44,060 nucleotides of DNA from an uncultured Oscillospiraceae bacterium (GTDB lineage Bacteria; Bacillota; Clostridia; Oscillospirales; Ruminococcaceae): positions 1 through 44,060 of the forward strand of contig CAKSEO010000024.1 in assembly GCA_934446565.1 (NCBI GenBank), written 5' to 3'. A program made the translations under genes and the position numbers. The notes below the pieces were generated by a model. It made no database searches, was not told the origin of the DNA, and saw only the letters and a program-made list of their open reading frames with translations. Below, piece by piece: positions 11,201 through 18,351 of the stretch (the stretch's first letter is position 1; the number at the start of each line of letters is the position of its first letter).

Positions 11201-12801
11201 TCGACAGTGGTGTCGCCGTATGTTATTCCGTCAATTTTTCCGAGCTCGATCTCGTCGCTTGCAAGCGCTCCCTCATTGTATTCTTCGTCAATGTATGCGT
11301 GTATGGAAACGGTGTTTTTCTTTTCAGGGAGCGTCAGTGTGCCGCGGGTGTTTTCAGTGAGGTCGATATCGAATGCGCTTTCGCGGGTCATGCTCTTTAG
11401 TTCGGGGCATACGCTGTAGCTCTTGTTCTGCTCGCTGTCCCAGTCGGTAATTACACTTGCGGAAAGGCAGATAGCCTTGATCGTCCAGTCGCTGTGAGAC
11501 TGGGCGTCAGTGAATCCGTCAATCATTATTATGCCGTTCTTTCCGACGGAAAGACCATCCTGATACAGATCGTATACCTCTCCGTCCTTAGTCACTCTTA
11601 TGGCAATACCCATATTGAGCATATCCGGAGTAAGGGTATCCAGCTCGCAGGAATCAATCGACACTGCCGGTACATTGAACAGCTTATACTCTTCAAGCAG
11701 CTCGCTGACAGTGGTTTCACCATATGTAACTCCATCCGGGGCTGGGAGCTCTATATCTCCGCTTGCCGTGCATCCGATTATCCAGTCGCCGTTGAACACG
11801 TCCATCGTAAGCGTGCCGATCGCTTCGGGGAGCGCGAGCGGTTCACGGTCGTCCGCGACGAACTCAAGTATTATCTGATCTCCCTTCTGGAGAGCGTTGA
11901 GCTTCTCGCTCGGGCAGTAGTTCTTCTGCGTGGAGTCATTCCATGAGGAGATGGTGCTTATCTGGACGCCTATGCGCTTGATGACCTCGCTGTCGTTTGA
12001 ATCATCCAGGAATATCTGATCCATGTAGGTGGAGTCGGAGTGATTCAGGGCATAATAGACGTCGCCGTTGCCGCTGTACCATCCGGTTTCCGTTTCAATG
12101 AACAGGGACTGGGTGAATGCTTCGACGCCTGCGCCGACGGAATCGTTTATATAGGGCTGCACCGGGAAATCGAACCTGCTCACCGCTTCGCGAAGTTCCT
12201 TTATCGTCTTGCCGCTCCATGTTTCTGTGAGCCCTGCATTCTCAATGGTCAGGTCCGCACGGGTATCGCCGCCTATCCATTCCGGCTTATCGACCGTCAT
12301 GGTGAAATTGCTGTTGAACGTTTCGATGGTGCTTACTTCTCTGTTATCCTGGGCATAGCCGTAGGCTTCGACAGTTACCTCGATCTGCTCGTTATTCGGG
12401 CTGATTATCTGAATGCTATAAGCGCCATTAAGCTGAGCGGAGTTTAGCGTCATGGAATATTCCAGCTGTCCGCTCACATAGTCGCACTTTATCTGATTGT
12501 CCCAGTCGCCGTTGATCACAACTATCAGTGCATCTTCAGCCTCAACGGTCTCGCCGTCCTTTTTCTGAGTGAGCGCAGAGGTTGCAGCGGCGCTGATGGA
12601 TATGCTGGAGCTGTCGGTATATCTGCCAAGTTTCGGCACCAGCATAAATATCGAATCGCTTTCCGGCTGAAGAGTTTCAGATATTGTTGCGACCGCAGCG
12701 GAGCTGTTTTCCTCTGCGGCTGCGGGTATCTGGTATACCACAGACGATGACACAGTCATTACGCCGGCAAGCATACCGGACATAAGTTTCCTTATTTTCA
12801 T
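5239..12801 (-). CDS. Giant secreted repeat protein with FN3-like C-terminal tail
   Basis: The 2520-residue protein has a signal peptide at 1-29 (ending near PAAAEE). Residues of about 30-2000 form about eleven degenerate repeats of roughly 173-180 residues. Each has a helix-like GITYGxTTVxELLxxYK element, then either SDSxxxGxDxF or LDGLTxDML, a beta-rich part, a segment near SGDxVxLEFxEDxR, and a linker with LPxIxG. I do not recognise the repeat family. Residues of about 2003-2520 form six FN3-like modules, the last four carrying the shared KYRxRR(N/K)(D/S)G signature. The protein has no LPXTG, dockerin or SLH motif. An adhesin, scaffold or ligand-binding stalk is possible; no catalytic motif is seen. 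AAGGAGG at 12815-12809 supports the start. The last 939 bp are almost identical to the tail of the gene at 13959. Confidence 0.9.
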   Translation of the reverse strand: MKIRKLMSGMLAGVMTVSSSVVYQIPAAAEENSSAAVATISETLQPESDSIFMLVPKLGRYTDSSSISISAAATSALTQKKDGETVEAEDALIVVINGDWDNQIKCDYVSGQLEYSMTLNSAQLNGAYSIQIISPNNEQIEVTVEAYGYAQDNREVSTIETFNSNFTMTVDKPEWIGGDTRADLTIENAGLTETWSGKTIKELREAVSRFDFPVQPYINDSVGAGVEAFTQSLFIETETGWYSGNGDVYYALNHSDSTYMDQIFLDDSNDSEVIKRIGVQISTISSWNDSTQKNYCPSEKLNALQKGDQIILEFVADDREPLALPEAIGTLTMDVFNGDWIIGCTASGDIELPAPDGVTYGETTVSELLEEYKLFNVPAVSIDSCELDTLTPDMLNMGIAIRVTKDGEVYDLYQDGLSVGKNGIIMIDGFTDAQSHSDWTIKAICLSASVITDWDSEQNKSYSVCPELKSMTRESAFDIDLTENTRGTLTLPEKKNTVSIHAYIDEEYNEGALASDEIELGKIDGITYGDTTVDELLAAYRSITIPELSFHSSNIEGLTRDMMENYVTIYAKKGDETVKFRSRWALDFDGGSATIGGLRTDNGEKLANFGEYVIDRIVLDMAVKTTRNDSGKNVSVCENVRGLSNGDEIVIELTEDVRDIVTVSPLKGTQSIWTFTDDSWLDGTTAGSDLSIDSVSGITPGTTKVSELLSGFKSISVPSNEFTSSSLDGLTRDMLSVSPKLHLSNGEESVWLYQDEKSLDGGSFAVEDFTDGNGGTTADYSNYTIEDVFVRVSLVNEYDSSIDKSRCVYEPVRTMESDQEIKIEFTKDERLPVKLGNVLETLGKNSASLNIIKDDTFKYIAFDSAQYTDCGLIGKTMDEVFSEYSTISADAPGYVSDSVNAGADAFSWYIGIQVRLKDGDTNDPDYYKWLDSPNIPLNENSEFNISDFKDRFKTGESSKYEVYGVSANICLAYNDLGDNKFEPCSDTILAMQPEDRIHVQLAKESRKNAVIDGLSEQQTITLTAKDDANYGITAEGGFAVALGEKYAGMRLADFADEYGNLTISGVKFVSDDKSLGDDGYQMAAFLNVRNAEDSSVESLYCGFVKFGEDMTIYLDDNLQAVRDAADYVLEDIWVHVRAKIDTTGDKPIAASETIRSMSAGDTLDVVAEPGRKYLSISEPTAIRTELSIYDNGGGGKFAFNSVDADAPDGITYGTTTVGELLENYKVLSMSGLPYYSDSLNAGAAMFMYGANVYAEKDGKELFLGNGDFYTLTSDSYISLDSFEDGNSGLSIADAKDYVITRIAYNIQMVSEYDLDSLDIGDKVTLEFTQDEHGSVTLPGLSGEMTLTTFSDEQLIGSSASGYYPLEDVSDIQFNNITAGGLLESKKNFTIPALTLNTAYLDGLTQDMLEVSVALQLGDGRNVFTVAASDTAPFGKAAELSFSDILKEYSDYSVYGIGYQISVKTEEDKASGKLISVCPALRTVSDSINIILEFSEDERNIAEVPAIRGDIELGVLNSDTNEELSQWCVGAWAFSDFNISLDGIEPGKSTISQLREKYKMLDIAGPAYVSDSEDIGKDNFRNCVIIRTSDGLESNGTDMAYGERMLISVDDLIRNQSGDATIEKIFIRVSSKMEDIGDGSSKMQAASEKLRSMNDGSSITISNADSRKVYEISTDAKAFELTAESNGSYINVHGDMTIEDDEIIGMTLAELFDKYKAAQLTDALGYFSDSVGAGKDAFIARINIMARDPEAGDNDWSAENCTWLNWEGFALDKAGYDSFSKYEENLLPERADYKVMQVQIQIDAATDESGKPLSDKISILNSGDKVLLEFKEDTRSEISLPAITEDVTLYAFHDESGTWLDGEAITGNADLDMDEIIPGIKTVGELMDGFKQFVSPANVYAGDSEDIGAEHFLYCVNIMTEDGSTYGGNLTASFCSSGVFKLDNMTTSDGRKLTDADGNLRITSINYTISNRYGWNSEKNLSYSLSDKIYSMKDGDTVVLHPGKRTAVQFSVTTAKGSADISWEAVSGAEKYTVYCYSGDDIVNSSEVDSSANTIRISDLVGGETYGFAVSAYVDGKWTEISNSDIVYKTIDPTLELRAQTGITGIDLAWTRTSGATKYRIRRRSAGSWETIATVNAVKYTDTTAVIETDYDYIVIPFINGSFVTKYQSEAVGAMIENSAPVVKTAVSGTNVSLSWTETSGATKYRVRRKSGGAWTTLATVSGTSYTDAAPADGENTYVVIPYIGTEFNTALQSEPVTVKVARAAAPVITSSVNGRTVELTWTETAGASKYRLRVNDGTGWQTVATTAELSFSYTSDDDGLTLEFVVIPYINGAFNTALQSKSAKATIEAESTTAVLTVTAQENNVTVSWNKVSGASKYRIRRNDGTGWTTLQTSDKTSYVDTTAQNGGRYTYVVYPFVNGSFAEPSKTVKVALVGGSGSAALTVFTDDGVAELSWAAVPGVKKYRVRRNDGTGWKTMASTSNLSWTDNSLVSGTAYTYVVYISTDGVNYSDPSSTLTVKG
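5264..6202. repeat. 939-bp direct repeat, copy 1 (FN3 tail)
   Basis: This segment matches 13984-14922 at a constant offset of 8720 with only two differences found by eye, at 5272 (a versus g) and 5319 (c versus t). It encodes the last four FN3-like modules less about ten terminal residues. Identity stops abruptly at 6202, inside the module coding for ATKYRVRR. Confidence 0.95.
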
Positions 12802-12843
12802 GTAGTATCCTCCTTGTAAATATATTGAAATAGTGCTACAATA

Positions 12844-12852
12844 ATTATACCA
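12844..12852 (-). promoter_or_regulatory. Extended -10 promoter of the giant repeat protein
   Basis: On the minus strand TGGTATAAT (12852-12844) forms an extended -10. A good -35 is not evident at 17 bp; TTGCAT lies 23 bp away. The following TATTGTAGCA closely resembles the sequence after the -10 of the protease gene at 27303. Confidence 0.6.
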
Positions 12853-12955
12853 CCTATAAGGCTTTTTTTGGTATGCAAAACTGCATTATAAATATATATT
12901 ATACTTGACAATTGTTCCAATTTTCGCTATCGGCATTTATTGAAGTTCAACAAAA

Positions 12956-12993
12956 AATACGACCCTGTTTAGGTTATTACATACCCTAAGCAG
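12956..12993 (-). terminator. Possible terminator of the DUF4422 gene
   Basis: CTGTTTAGG (12965-12973) and CCTAAGCAG (12985-12993) form an imperfect stem. Read on the minus strand it is followed by GTATTTTTT. One C-A mismatch on the transcribed strand weakens it. Confidence 0.5.
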
Positions 12994-13009
12994 AGCCGAT
13001 TTGTGATAA

Positions 13010-13846
13010 TTATTTACGTTTCATACGTTTGGCAAAGCGCTTTGCAATGAATCTCCGCTTTGATTCCGGAGGGAGGAGGGCACAGCCGATCATCTTTTTC
13101 TGTGAGCAGCCTGTATCCAGCCGCGGAATTTCTGCAACATCCGCGCCGCGCTCTTTTGCCCATGTGATAAAAATTCCAGTAAATATTTCCCCGAGGTATC
13201 CGTCTGTCCTGTCAGCCTGAAAATATCCGTGGCGGGTCTTGCGGCGGTCGAATTCAGCCAGGGCAGGGAAAAGTATGCCGCAGTATTCCTCAAAATGCTT
13301 TCTGTCCATGATGAACATATTGCAGAAATACTGCCGGTCCTGCGCAAGATAGGCATCCGCGGTCTGTGCGATGGCGGGTGAGTTTTCTTTAAGTATCTCA
13401 GTGAAAAGCCGGAGATCCTCGGAAAAATGATGGACTGACGTACAGTAGTGCTCTGACGCTGACAGCCCCATGTTTTCTGAACGCGGCGCAATTATATCAT
13501 GCTCGTTTATCAGTCTCTCAAGCTGATCGCCGTTCCCAAGCAGCCCGGCGTACTGCCCATCCGGGTCTCTGCGGACGATGTACGGGCGGGAAGTAGCTGC
13601 ACAGGGTGCAAAAAATCTTCTGTAGTGACAGAATCCGTAAAAGTCGGCTGATATATTCTTCCACGCATGATAGTGAGCGGTAAGCTCGCAGTATTCGCGG
13701 TTCAGGGCTGATATATTTTCGCCGGAATCGTCCCGGAGCGCTCCGGGTACAGGGGCGTTGAGCGCCGCGCCGCACTGGATAGGTTCAAACAAGGGCGGAA
13801 CAATGCTGAATCCGCTGTGACAGCACATATAAAGGCAGTATTTCAT
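13010..13846 (-). CDS. DUF4422-type capsular glycosyltransferase-like protein
   Basis: Counting from the chosen start, the 278-residue product carries the DUF4422 landmarks NREYCELTAHYHAWKN (49-64) and FYGFCHYRRFF (69-79), and a later HHFSEDLRL segment. These proteins occur in capsule and exopolysaccharide loci and are predicted transferases; the donor is unknown. An upstream ATG at 13858 overlaps the ribosome site. I prefer 13846, because GGAGG (13856-13852) is 5 nt before it. It has its own consensus promoter and is probably monocistronic. It is another glycan-assembly gene between two secreted-protein genes. Confidence 0.8.
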   Translation of the reverse strand: MKYCLYMCCHSGFSIVPPLFEPIQCGAALNAPVPGALRDDSGENISALNREYCELTAHYHAWKNISADFYGFCHYRRFFAPCAATSRPYIVRRDPDGQYAGLLGNGDQLERLINEHDIIAPRSENMGLSASEHYCTSVHHFSEDLRLFTEILKENSPAIAQTADAYLAQDRQYFCNMFIMDRKHFEEYCGILFPALAEFDRRKTRHGYFQADRTDGYLGEIFTGIFITWAKERGADVAEIPRLDTGCSQKKMIGCALLPPESKRRFIAKRFAKRMKRK

Positions 13847-13874
13847 GATGTCCTCCATTTTAGTTCATGTATCA

Positions 13875-13903
13875 ATTATATAGTTTTCGGGCTTCGTTGT
13901 CAA
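13875..13903 (-). promoter_or_regulatory. Sigma-A promoter for the DUF4422 gene
   Basis: On the minus strand TTGACA (13903-13898), 17 bp spacer and TATAAT (13880-13875) form a perfect consensus. Confidence 0.85.
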
Positions 13904-13908
13904 GCAAA

Positions 13909-13939
13909 TGCCCCCGTGGTCATACGGGGGCACAGTTTT
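13909..13939. terminator. Terminator hairpin
   Basis: TGCCCCCGT (13909-13917) pairs perfectly with ACGGGGGCA (13924-13932). The minus-strand read ends the gene at 13959 with a short TTTGCTT tail. On the plus side a longer T run follows at 13936-13942. Confidence 0.65.
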
Positions 13940-13958
13940 TTTGGATGTGAGGCATCGC

Positions 13959-16900
13959 TTATGGCTTGGAGGTGATGGTAGATGAAGGATCGCTGTAGTT
14001 CACTCCGTCAGTGGATATATACACAACATATGTGTAGGTAGTACCGGAAACAAGGGAGTTATCCGTCCAGGAGAGGTTAGAGGTGGAAGCCATTGTCTTC
14101 CAGCCAGTGCCGTCGTTTCTGCGGACGCGGTACTTCTTGACGCCGGGTACAGCCGCCCAGCTCAACTCGGCAACGCCGTCATCGGTGAATACGGTGAGCG
14201 CAGCGGAGCCGCTGCCGCCGACCAGAGCGACCTTAACGGTTTTGGAGGGCTCGGCGAAGCTGCCGTTAACAAAGGGATAAACAACGTAGGTGTATCTGCC
14301 GCCATTTTGAGCAGTGGTGTCAACGTAACTGGTCTTGTCGCTGGTCTGGAGAGTAGTCCAGCCGGTGCCGTCGTTGCGGCGGATACGGTACTTGGAAGCG
14401 CCGCTGACCTTGTTCCAGGAAACGGTGACGTTGTTTTCCTGAGCGGTGACGGTGAGGACGGCTGTGGTGGATTCGGCTTCGATAGTAGCCTTTGCGGACT
14501 TCGACTGGAGAGCGGTGTTGAACGCACCGTTGATGTAGGGGATAACAACAAATTCCAGAGTTAAGCCGTCGTCGTCAGAAGTGTAGCTGAAAGACAGCTC
14601 TGCGGTAGTAGCAACCGTCTGCCATCCGGTGCCGTCGTTAACGCGCAGGCGGTATTTGCTGGCGCCGGCGGTCTCGGTCCATGTGAGCTCTACGGTGCGT
14701 CCGTTAACCGAGGAGGTTATCACCGGAGCGGCGGCGCGGGCGACCTTAACTGTGACGGGCTCGGACTGTAATGCGGTGTTGAACTCAGTTCCGATGTAGG
14801 GGATAACAACGTAGGTGTTTTCGCCGTCTGCGGGCGCTGCGTCGGTGTAGGAGGTCCCGCTCACTGTCGCAAGCGTCGTCCATGCTCCTCCGCTCTTGCG
14901 GCGGACGCGGTACTTTGTCGCGGAACCCAGCGAGTCCCATGAAAGCGAAACGCTGGAATCGCCCGAAACCGCAGTAAGCACGAGCGGTTCTTCCTTTATC
15001 TTAATAGACTTTATTTCTGAGCTAAAGAGCAAATTAAAGTTCTGACCAAACGGCATGAACGGCACGGCTCTGTACTGAACCTCGCCGCATCCGTCCGGAA
15101 TATCGTCAGTGTAGTTGGCGAAGTTCGTTGTGACGACTGTCTCCCAGCCGCTGCCAGTATTTCTTAAAATGCGGGTCGTGTTAGACGCATTGTTTACCCA
15201 TGACAGTTCAGCCTGATTTCCGGAGAGTTTTGCATTGAGTTCGATCTTGTCCGGTTTTTTAGCTGAATATGAGCAGCTGGCAACAGTGTCGCTTCCGCTC
15301 TTTACATCGAGATAGTAAACATATTCGCCGCTGTTCACCGCTGAGGTATCGTGGATATAAAGCCCCGTCGTGCTGCCTACGTTTCTTGTGCCGTCGGCAG
15401 ACTGGCAGGAGACCTCTATCTTGTCGGCAGGTTCATAGTTCCATGATATCCACATGCCGTCGCCCTCGCCTGAAGCGTCCATAAGGAACCAGTCGGTATT
15501 TCCGGTGCAGAACACCCATTTTTCCCCGTCAAAGTAGGAAAGGTCCACAACGGAAAGGCTGCCGTCATTTATAAAGGAACAGGAATCCTTTGCCCATATG
15601 CTGTCGTAGACGCTGTCAGAGTCTATGGCGTAGACGCTGTAGGACTTCGCTCCGCTTACGGGCGTCCACGCAACGCTGGTAACTCCGTCTCTGGTGACGG
15701 AAGAAAAATAGGACACGCCCTTTTCAGCTGTAACGGTGACGTCCATCGTGTATTTTCCAGACTTATAGTTGTAGCCGTTTGAAGTTGCAGCTGCGTTGGA
15801 TTTCACCATGCCAATGTCCTCAAAGCCGTAGCCGTTGAGCGGGCTGGTCTCAGCCGTTATCTTCTGACCGGAGAGCGACGCGCTGGAAAGCTTGTCCAGA
15901 CCGCTCAGATCGATAAATGCAAGCTGGTTGCCGGATACGTTGAGCTTGGAAAGCTCCTCGCACGCGCCGAGGTCTATCGAACGTATGCAGTTATTGCTTA
16001 CGTCAAGTTCCTCAAGCGACGTGGCGTTTGACAGGTCGATGCTGGAGATCTGTCCGTTTGGCGCGGAGAACGAATAAATGCTGTCCGAAAGGGAAATGGA
16101 CATGACGCTGTCAGACGGTACTATGCTCAGCGCGGAAAGATTGGGGATATCATTGATGCCGTCAAGATAGGTCGTTTCCTCTTTGATATCCAGGCTGTAG
16201 ATACGTTCCAGCTCGTATGAACTGAGCTTTCCGTCGTTGTTGAGGTCGTAGGATGCACTGATCACGTCTGCCACTGCATTATCAGGGAACGTATCCGCAA
16301 TACTTATGTACTTGTAGGAGTCGGAATAATCCGCTTTGTTTTCTGGAAGCTCAAAGAGACCGGTATACAGAGTTTCATTTATTTTGTGAGAGCCCTGGTT
16401 GTCATTTTTGAGGAAATATTCCTGAGTATTGTTGAACCATTTGAACCAGATATCCTTTGCAGTACCCTGATCCATCCAGGTGACATCGATGCTGTACCAG
16501 TTTCCGTCAAGGTATATCTGATTCCATGCGTGGTTGTTTCCGACCACGCCGATGGTGTCGATACCGCATGCCGCGCTGATGTAATTGAACGCCATGGTGT
16601 AGCCGTTGCAAACGCACTCGTGGTCGATCAGCGCGCCGATTATGCTCTGGTTGTTGTTAGAGAATTTGTACGTTATTTCATCGCATAAACGTTCGGCTAT
16701 GTATATTTCCTTGCCAAAATCGGTGTTTATCTTTTCGAGGTCGTCCATCCAGTCGCGGGTAATGGTTTGCAGCTTCTGCGACATTTCGTTCACTGCCGAC
16801 GCGGTTATGTAGTCCGTATTGAGACATACCGAAACACTTGATGTCAATCCGGAGGAATTAGTGTAGCGGTAATAGCCGTTCCTTATAAAGAAAAACTGCG

Positions 16901-17339
16901 GATTTTCAAAATAGAATGCGTTCATGAATGCCTTGCATTCGGCTGCTGTCACTCCGTTGCCCGGAAATTGTTGAAAAGTAAGGTACGGAGAATCTGCTTT
17001 GATGTTGTAGGGATTGTTCAGATAGTTTGTGCAGTCGGTTTTAAGCTTATCGTAGACTTTTTTCATTTCCGACGACAGCTGATCATAATAGTAGTGACTG
17101 GAGAAGTCCCACTGACTGGATGCAGTCGTTGATACGAAGTAGTCGGGAGAGGGTGTGTTCTTTTCAACGTAATCGCGTATCTGCTTCATTTCATCTTCGG
17201 TTACGTCGATAATCACAGGTTCCTGCCAGTCCTGCGGAGTGCTGTACTCTGCCTCATTTGCAGCCGTAGCACTGACTGAGACAGCTGCGCCGAGCGATAA
17301 TGTCAGAAGCGTCGCCGCGGCGAATTTCCATAATTTCAT
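13959..17339 (-). CDS. Secreted transglutaminase-like / LRR protein with FN3-like tail
   Basis: The protein has 1126 residues from the ATG at 17339, which is preceded by TTGGAGG; a longer reading from a TTG at 17351 would include that ribosome site. A signal peptide occupies about 1-27. A transglutaminase-like cysteine fold spans about 195-295, with Cys244 (in CVCNGY), His270 (NNHAWNQ) and Asp285 (SIDVTW) as the expected triad. A calcium-loop-like DLNNDGKLSSYEL follows near 365-377; I see only one copy, so it is not a complete dockerin. Then come LRR-like turns at about 390-515 (LEELDVSNNCIRSIDL) and six FN3-like modules to the end, of which the last four are canonical. It may crosslink or cleave surface proteins; many bacterial members are proteases instead. 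Confidence 0.85.
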   Translation of the reverse strand: MKLWKFAAATLLTLSLGAAVSVSATAANEAEYSTPQDWQEPVIIDVTEDEMKQIRDYVEKNTPSPDYFVSTTASSQWDFSSHYYYDQLSSEMKKVYDKLKTDCTNYLNNPYNIKADSPYLTFQQFPGNGVTAAECKAFMNAFYFENPQFFFIRNGYYRYTNSSGLTSSVSVCLNTDYITASAVNEMSQKLQTITRDWMDDLEKINTDFGKEIYIAERLCDEITYKFSNNNQSIIGALIDHECVCNGYTMAFNYISAACGIDTIGVVGNNHAWNQIYLDGNWYSIDVTWMDQGTAKDIWFKWFNNTQEYFLKNDNQGSHKINETLYTGLFELPENKADYSDSYKYISIADTFPDNAVADVISASYDLNNDGKLSSYELERIYSLDIKEETTYLDGINDIPNLSALSIVPSDSVMSISLSDSIYSFSAPNGQISSIDLSNATSLEELDVSNNCIRSIDLGACEELSKLNVSGNQLAFIDLSGLDKLSSASLSGQKITAETSPLNGYGFEDIGMVKSNAAATSNGYNYKSGKYTMDVTVTAEKGVSYFSSVTRDGVTSVAWTPVSGAKSYSVYAIDSDSVYDSIWAKDSCSFINDGSLSVVDLSYFDGEKWVFCTGNTDWFLMDASGEGDGMWISWNYEPADKIEVSCQSADGTRNVGSTTGLYIHDTSAVNSGEYVYYLDVKSGSDTVASCSYSAKKPDKIELNAKLSGNQAELSWVNNASNTTRILRNTGSGWETVVTTNFANYTDDIPDGCGEVQYRAVPFMPFGQNFNLLFSSEIKSIKIKEEPLVLTAVSGDSSVSLSWDSLGSATKYRVRRKSGGAWTTLATVSGTSYTDAAPADGENTYVVIPYIGTEFNTALQSEPVTVKVARAAAPVITSSVNGRTVELTWTETAGASKYRLRVNDGTGWQTVATTAELSFSYTSDDDGLTLEFVVIPYINGAFNTALQSKSAKATIEAESTTAVLTVTAQENNVTVSWNKVSGASKYRIRRNDGTGWTTLQTSDKTSYVDTTAQNGGRYTYVVYPFVNGSFAEPSKTVKVALVGGSGSAALTVFTDDGVAELSWAAVPGVKKYRVRRNDGTGWKTMASTSNLSWTDNSLVSGTTYTYVVYISTDGVNYSDPSSTITSKP
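13984..14922. repeat. 939-bp direct repeat, copy 2 (FN3 tail)
   Basis: Partner of 5264-6202. The two genes lie on the same strand with the DUF4422 gene between them, so recombination between the copies would delete about 8.7 kb including that gene. Confidence 0.95.
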
Positions 17340-17387
17340 AATGACCTCCAAATTACATGCCGCCGGGTCGTCCGACAGCTTTTCTTA

Positions 17388-17416
17388 ATTATATCACAAT
17401 TATTACCATAATACAA
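17388..17416 (-). promoter_or_regulatory. Promoter of the transglutaminase-like gene
   Basis: Minus-strand TTGTAT (17416-17411), 17 bp spacer and TATAAT (17393-17388), with TGA in front giving an extended -10. Confidence 0.7.
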
Positions 17417-17476
17417 GAGCATATCCTGATTTGTCCTATGAATTTATTCACGGCCGGCAGGTTTTTTCCGCACAGA

Positions 17477-17505
17477 TTGACAAATCAGCCGAAATGGGAT
17501 ATAAT
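17477..17505 (+). promoter_or_regulatory. Sigma-A promoter of the ABC exporter operon
   Basis: TTGACA (17477-17482), 17 bp spacer and TATAAT (17500-17505) form a perfect consensus. It places transcription start downstream of the longest possible ORF start at 17357, ruling that start out. Confidence 0.85.
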
Positions 17506-17566
17506 TAATAATGACTGTAGAATTGCTGCCGTCTCAATTTGTGCAATGGAGAATCAAGAGGCTCTG

Positions 17567-18334
17567 ATGATAGAAAAAATAAAGCGATACCGTTTCCTGT
17601 TTGAGGAACTGGTGAAGCGTGACTTTACAAAAAAATACAAGCGGACCGCGCTCGGAATGCTCTGGAGCGTACTCGGACCGCTGATGACGCTTGCGGTAAT
17701 GGCACTGGTATTTACTCAGTTTTTCGGGCGAAATACTCCGCATTTTATTATATACATGTTCTGCGGTAATCTTCTGTTCACATACTTCAAGGAATCCACC
17801 GCGACCGGCATGACATCTCTTTATGACAATTCCTCTATTTTTTCAAAGGTCAATGTCCCGAAGTATATGTTCCTGCTGTCGAAAAACGTTTCTGCGCTGA
17901 TAAATTTCGGAATAAACCTGTGTATACTGTTCATTTTCATGCTTATCGACCAGGTCACATTCACATGGAAGCTTGTCCTGCTGATATACCCGATAGGCTG
18001 CCTTGTCGGGTTCAACCTCGGGATGGGGCTGATACTTTCCGCGCTGTACATGATGTTCCGGGATTTCAAATACCTTTATGACATCTTTACGATGCTGCTC
18101 ATGTACCTTTCCGCGATATTTTACCGCGTTGACGCGTTTCCTGAGGAAACAAGATGGCTGTTCAACCTCAACCCGGTCTATGTAAACATCAGCTATTTCC
18201 GCAGCATAATCCTGGAGCAGACTATCCCGCCGCTGTGGCATCATGCGATAGCCGCAGGATACGCTATAGTCGCCCTTGCGATAGGCGCCCTTATCTACAA
18301 GCGCAAGAACTACAAATTCCTGTATTATATCTGA
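17567..18334 (+). CDS. ABC-2 polysaccharide exporter permease (TagG/Wzm-like)
   Basis: This is the membrane half of an ABC exporter for lipid-linked polysaccharide or teichoic acid. The 255-residue protein begins with an amphipathic IEKIKRYRFLFEELVKRDFTKKYK typical of the family, followed by about six hydrophobic segments (LGPLMTLAVMALVF, FIIYMFCGNLLF, LINFGINLCILFIFML, LVLLIYPIGCLVGF, MLLMYLSAIFY and AGYAIVALAIGALIY). I chose 17567, with AGAGG 5 nt upstream, over the in-frame ATG at 17546, which has no ribosome site. The ATPase gene begins 17 bp downstream. The substrate could be the galactofuranose-containing glycan made by the nearby transferases; that link is inference. Confidence 0.9.
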   Translation: MIEKIKRYRFLFEELVKRDFTKKYKRTALGMLWSVLGPLMTLAVMALVFTQFFGRNTPHFIIYMFCGNLLFTYFKESTATGMTSLYDNSSIFSKVNVPKYMFLLSKNVSALINFGINLCILFIFMLIDQVTFTWKLVLLIYPIGCLVGFNLGMGLILSALYMMFRDFKYLYDIFTMLLMYLSAIFYRVDAFPEETRWLFNLNPVYVNISYFRSIILEQTIPPLWHHAIAAGYAIVALAIGALIYKRKNYKFLYYI

Positions 18335-18351
18335 TTTCGGTGAATTGTTGA

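Larger units (their letters stand above)
12802..13009. other. Intergenic region upstream of the giant repeat gene
   Basis: It holds the ribosome site and extended -10 of the minus-strand giant gene, an AT-rich stretch at about 12880-12915 with no clear ORF, and the likely terminator of the DUF4422 gene. Confidence 0.6.

Noticed and set aside
5239..12801. Diversity-generating retroelement target in the repetitive giant gene
   Set aside because: No reverse transcriptase or template repeat is found in the window; variation is ordinary repeat divergence.
16200..16260. Dockerin in the transglutaminase-like protein
   Set aside because: Only one calcium-loop-like segment is present and it lies in the middle of the protein; a dockerin needs two paired loops.
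17357..17566. Long N-terminal extension of the ABC permease
   Set aside because: It spans a perfect promoter, has no ribosome site and does not match the family; the start at 17567 gives the usual length.
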